Positions 55,844 through 64,000 of a stretch of 64,000 nt of DNA are shown piece by piece. Below the pieces are notes generated by a model, which searched no databases, was not told the origin of the DNA, and worked only from the letters and a program-made list of their open reading frames with translations. The position numbers and the translations under genes are program-made. Origin of the DNA: Kingdonia uniflora (lineage: Eukaryota > Streptophyta > Magnoliopsida > Ranunculales > Circaeasteraceae); the NCBI GenBank assembly GCA_014058105.1, contig JACGCM010002086.1:806001-870000 (forward strand). The letters are read 5' to 3'. Positions within the stretch are counted from its first letter, which is position 1; every line of letters begins with the position of its first letter.

Positions 55844-58294
55844 ATGAGAAATTTTTTCCCCAATTCAAACATTCTCACACGGTAATAATTCTCTTCGATT
55901 AGGCTCAATTTCGATTCAATTAGGGTTGATTTTGTTATGATTTGGTGAATTTTGATTGAATTTGATCTTTGAGAATCTGTGTTTGATGGTGTAGTTGTTT
56001 GTAGGATCCAAAAGAGGGAAATTTTGGAGGAGATGAACAGAGATAGACCACCAGAGCCTTTGGATTTCTTCATTTGGACTGTTGAGGTATGAACCAACAA
56101 GATCTGATTTTTGGCTAATTTTTATCATTCTAAGAATTCAATTTTGATCAGATAGTTTTTTTATTATAGTGAAATTAGTTGAATTTCTTTAGTTTATGGT
56201 GGAATTTGAAGTTTTAGTGAAATTGGGTTTTTTTTTTATAGTGAAATTAGTTGAATTTCTTTAGTTTATGGTGGAATTTAGAGTTTGAGTGAAATTGGTT
56301 TTTTTTTTAGTGAAATTAGTTGAATTTCTTTAGTTTATGGTGGAATTTGGAGTTTAAGTGAAATTGGGTTTTTTTTTTTTAGTGAAATTAGTTGAATTTC
56401 TTTAGTTTATAGTGGAATTTGGAGTTCAAGTGAAATTGAGGTTTTTTTTTAGTGAAATTAGTTGAATTTCTTTAGTTTATGGTGGAATTTGGAGTTTGAG
56501 TGAAATTGGGTATTTTGGGTTTGTGGGATCTGTAGTTATGAAATTACCCAAATTAGGAAATTTTAGAAAAGGGTTATTTTTAGAAATTTAGTAAGTTGGA
56601 GCTCTGGGGTTTGTTGGTTGATTAAAGAATTAGTAGTTTGAAGGTATGCTACGGATACTTGATGACAGTAGGTGGGAGAGAAGGAATGATGGCTTATATC
56701 AGTGGGGGTTCCAAAAATTTGGGGCCTTTGCGTGGGAGGTCGAGTCGGTTGTTCAAACCTGACTCGAAAAGTTTACTGTTGAATGAATTGAAACCGTATT
56801 CAGTCATAGAGGGTTTAATTGGGTTAACTTGATTGATCCTTGTCGGTTATTCTGCAACAGTGTCAAATTCACCCAAATAAATTTGGATTCTGAATCGTTG
56901 TCGGACTTTAATGACACAAAATTCAATGCTATATGTATGATTATCGTGGGGAGGAAGAGCGACGGGGAGAGCTTGTACAGGGCTCATTTTGGAGAAGAAG
57001 AGATGGAATTAAGAACTGTGGATAGGAACATAAGCACACAAACTCCATTTATTTGGATAATGTGACTTTTGTATTCATTTGGCCATCTGATTGGGATGCT
57101 ACATTCTTGATCTATTGAGAACATTCAGTTGTCCTCAATGCAACGAAGGTGTCCTGGCTTCTCAGTACGCATGATCTATTGATAACATCAATCATCGAGA
57201 TAGTACTCTAAGATGGGGTTGTTTGGGAAAAATAGAAATATTCGTCATATTAATGGATCTGGCTCTGTATTATGTGTCTATAATCTTTATGGTTATGCAT
57301 GTGAATGAAGTCAATTTTGTCCAGTAAACACACTCATATGCATGCACGGAGAGGTAGGCATAAAGAACATACTACACTACTGTTAAATGCCTGAATCATA
57401 TAAGTATTTGTAGGATGTTGGCTTGTGGTTGGAAGAGATAAAGCTTGGAAGCTACCGCCAGGTTTTTGAAGATAATGGTGTCAACGGAGAGTATTTGGAA
57501 AGCTTGTCCACGTTCACGACTGAGCAGATTCTTCGGTTTATAAGGCGATGTCACATGAAATGGGGAGACTTTATCACACTATGCAAGGAACTCAGACGCA
57601 TTAAAGGTTCCCTCTCTCTCTCTCTCTCAATGGTTTACCTTTTTCTTTTTTTTTTCTTTTTTTACAAAAGCATCTTTATGGTATACTAGCGGGTTATCTT
57701 CGTAGTTAACAAAAAGGCGTGGTATTGTACTTCGTGGATATTCGGAATTTGATATATGGAATCATGAAGTAAAAAGGGTTAGAGCTTATTTGTGTAGGTT
57801 AGTATTGGATAAGAGATCTCTATCACTAGGTCTAGGTGATGATCATCTTCATACACGAAAGACATAATTTAGGTGAGAGCTTGCGTTCTAACTCGTCTCT
57901 CCACCTAATCATGAGATATTTTTGTTCCAGATTAATCTCCTTGCGCTAAAGGCCAGAATAAATAATATTATTATTTAATCTCTGTCCCCACGTACATAAA
58001 CATATCTCAAATCTTATACTTCCACTGATTTTTTTTCCTCCACTTACATGGGTTATCAGGGTCCATATATTGAAATATATTCTTTTGTTTAGCATTATCA
58101 TGGCCAAAGTGTGAGTTGAATACTTGAATCTATTATCTGACTGATTCCAGTTTTCATTCTCAGTGGCGTGCTTGAAAGGGGAACAGGAAGTCCGACGGCC
58201 ATGGTGGGCTCCAGCCTGCTTTGCAGTAGTCTTTGTTAAGGTGGCAAAACGCAATCGGCAGTCTCGAGTTGTGTCTTTGAAGCTTGAACCATGA
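55844..58294 (+). CDS. SAM (sterile alpha motif) domain protein
   Basis: Four exons, 55844-55881, 56005-56086, 57414-57606 and 58164-58294, join with GT/AG sites and closed frame to 147 residues. The conserved start of homologues, MNRDRPPEPLDFFIWTVE, begins at residue 24 here. The frame extends upstream in phase to an ATG at 55844, so the true start could be either 55844 or 56034. Residues about 41-105 form the SAM domain (DVGLWLEEIKLGSYRQVF, NGEYLESLSTFTTEQILRF, WGDFITLCKELRRIK). The basic tail (VRRPWWAPACF, KRNRQSRVVSLKLEP) is conserved in plant relatives as I recall them. SAM domains mediate protein-protein or RNA interactions; the specific role is unknown. Confidence 0.88.
56160..56515 (+). 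repeat. Minisatellite in the SAM-gene intron, five units of about 70 bp
   Basis: The block GTGAAATTAGTTGAATTTCT followed by TTAGTTTATGGTGGAATTTG recurs five times, with T-tract length varying between copies. It is wholly intronic. Confidence 0.9.
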
Positions 58295-59741
58295 CGCAGC
58301 TTGGTTTTATGATAATTTATGCAGTCCTCATTTGTATGTAAGCCTTTTTTCTTTCATAGTGAAGGTGAAAAAAATAGCTGTGTTTTCTCCTGGTTGTGTA
58401 TGTAATGGAATTGTAGCAGGGAGGGCTTACCCTCTTTTTGTTAAGCCCATCTGTTTTCTTTTAATATATTTGTTTACGAAAAAGAAAGAATCATGAAGTG
58501 ATTTGCCGATATTTGTAGCGTTTATTGAAGGATTTCGCTAAACATCCTCATCAACCTCCACCGCAAAACTTGGTGGAGAACCCATGTGTTTTTCTAGTTG
58601 TGATTTAGTGAGACTGTGAGTTGTACTGTTTTGTCCATCTCGATGTCTTGTTGCGCTAATTTATCGACATTATACTGTAAAGATGCACCTTCACTTTAGG
58701 CATTAATATCGCAATTGTCGCCTGAACCAGAGGTTAAGTTAATGGCATCAATATATTCAAGTATAGTTTTCAGCTTTGATTAAGGTTGGATTACTTAAAA
58801 ATTCCAACATATTCAACTAAAGCTACAAATTTTTATTTTTAAAGGGAAAGGTCGTTCGTTCTTTGAATGTAGGTGTGTTCTGGGTCAGTTCTTTCTTCGA
58901 ATACAGCATTATTTATTTTTTGGAAGAAATAAACCTGGCTTGGCTCAGTTTGGTTCGCTGCAATGCAAATTCGATGCATTTGCAATGATTTGCATTGCAA
59001 TAAAAGGGAATGCAAGTGTACTGCAAGTGTACTAATAATAATCCAAACTGTAATATTTTGTCCATTTCGATGCCTCGGTAAACTTATTATGTTGAGAGAT
59101 TACTGTTTCGACAACTTTTAATTTAATATCCCGATTAAGAAAGTTCACAACATAAACATCTTCCCAAAAAGTTTATATATTGATTTAGATTGATCTACAC
59201 TCAAGTCGTCTTCGAGTGTGGTTGCAATACTGCTTCTTTTCGAAGGAAAAAATCCCTTAGGTGAGACAGACCGACCACCCACCAGAATTGTTTATGCCAG
59301 TTACAAAAAATGCTAAAATAGTCGAAATGGTAAACGCTTTGCAAAAAAATTAAAGCATAACTGATTTTTTTTTTTTTTTACAAAGACAATTTACACGAAT
59401 GAAGCATTGTTATGGTCGAATGCAGATACCAGCATTTTCTTCAACGTCTGGCGTGCTTCCTACCTCAAGATTTTTGGTTTCCTTGAACCTAATTTCCGTG
59501 ATTTTGCCATTGTATTACAAATCTTTTGTAAATCATTGAGCAATGTATTCCTACATCACAAGAGGATTATAGAAGCAATAATATCACGCCAACCGTTACC
59601 AATTTATTCAGCGAAGACAAAATAGTATTCATTTAAATTCACGCGATGGTAAAAATCAGGTTCTACATTATCAATTATGAACCCTAAGAAGAAACACATA
59701 ACAACAGATGAATTGAGCACTTGAAAACGTAATTCGAAGGC
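58295..59741. other. Convergent 3' region between the SAM and DapL genes
   Basis: Contains both 3' UTRs. A short self-complementary stretch of ATGCAAAT and ATTTGCAT motifs is at about 58960-59025. The frame at 59407-59625 is antisense to the DapL 3' UTR region and featureless. Confidence 0.4.
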
Positions 59742-63481
<3,740 letters not shown>

Positions 63482-64000
63482 CTGCAAATAATAACAGTAA
63501 ATCATATAGACAGTTAAAAGAAGAAGATCGTCATAGCAGTTTGATTTGTCACACATGGGCATCCAATTAAATCTGTTTTCAGACATCTACCAAACAATTA
63601 AATCATAATATGCTCTACAGTCTACACATATGGGTTGCTTTCTGTGCGCAAGCTCTTCACCAACAACTCTCTTCTACAAGGCAATTTGGTGTTAGCATTT
63701 TCCAAACTCATATTGATATTTGATCACCATAAGTTTGAGGGGGGATGCTAAGATATGGAACCGATGTTAATTTACTAAAGTGTAGTCCACTATGTATTAT
63801 CATGTGCAACAGGTAGTTATAGGAAGTTTAGATAACTTTTATAACCCCTCTAACTTCATCCTGTAACTTTATTTATACACTACTTGGGTTTGTAATTCAA
63901 TAACTTCCGCTTTATGTAATTCTTTAGTTAAAGTTTACAGCTTGGCAATACTTGAAAAAGATATATGCTTTTCAGGTCTATGGTTAGTAGATCTTAGCAA
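63482..64000 (-). other. Intronic sequence of the DapL gene at the window edge
   Basis: The first visible exon has a normal acceptor at its 5' side, so upstream sequence to the window end should be intron. No earlier exon of the aminotransferase is recognisable here. Confidence 0.6.

Overview
This is plant nuclear DNA, most likely from a eudicot. It is AT-rich and intron-rich. The identifiable genes are plant-type: TORNADO1-like ROCO protein, PAT1-type GRAS factor, AGD2-type LL-diaminopimelate aminotransferase, VPS11, and U5 snRNA genes with the plant upstream sequence element. Intergenic DNA holds many short DNA transposons and decayed retroelement pieces. No bacterial, organellar-gene or CRISPR organisation is visible. 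I could not identify the species.

Layout. 0.5-2.4 kb: receptor-like pseudokinase without LRRs (+). 2.7-5.5 kb: large imperfect palindrome whose left arm carries a later insertion. 6.9-10.6 kb: hnRNP/Musashi-type RNA-binding protein (+), downstream of a tandemly duplicated promoter segment. 11.7-13.4 kb: direct repeats around an inverted duplication holding two homologous copies of an unknown short coding sequence. 16.2-20.8 kb: complete three-exon TORNADO1-like gene (+). 21.8-22.3 kb: decayed RNase H-type fragment. 22.9-24.0 kb: membrane-anchored alpha/beta-hydrolase-like protein (+). 27.4-28.6 kb: five intact exons of a beta-catenin-like 1 gene without its ends. 29.5-30.6 kb: CACTA-like ends. 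30.85 kb: tRNA-Leu(CAG). 31.3-32.7 kb: Yippee-like gene (-), too fragmented for simple ORF calling. 33.3-33.9 kb: MITE and Copia fragment. 34.3-36.0 kb: GRAS gene (-). 42.5-43.5 kb: hAT-type element with an exact 8-bp target duplication. 44.3-44.7 kb: complex I 21-kDa-type subunit (-). 45.1-46.1 kb: three MITEs packed upstream of VPS11 (46.2-51.3 kb, +). 52.2-54.4 kb: three tandem U5 snRNA genes separated by MITEs, one MITE nested in another. 55.8-58.3 kb: small SAM-domain gene (+). 59.7-63.5 kb: 3' part of an AGD2/DapL gene (-), which continues past the window edge.

The genes are mostly unrelated housekeeping or developmental loci: lysine synthesis, vacuolar tethering, respiration, splicing, RNA binding, auxin-related patterning and light signalling. 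I see no gene cluster acting as one pathway. The most distinctive features are the U5 cluster, the density of small transposons at promoters and between snRNA genes, and the palindromic or inverted-duplicate structures. Exon boundaries were derived by eye from GT/AG sites, reading-frame closure and remembered family sequences; no alignment was run.
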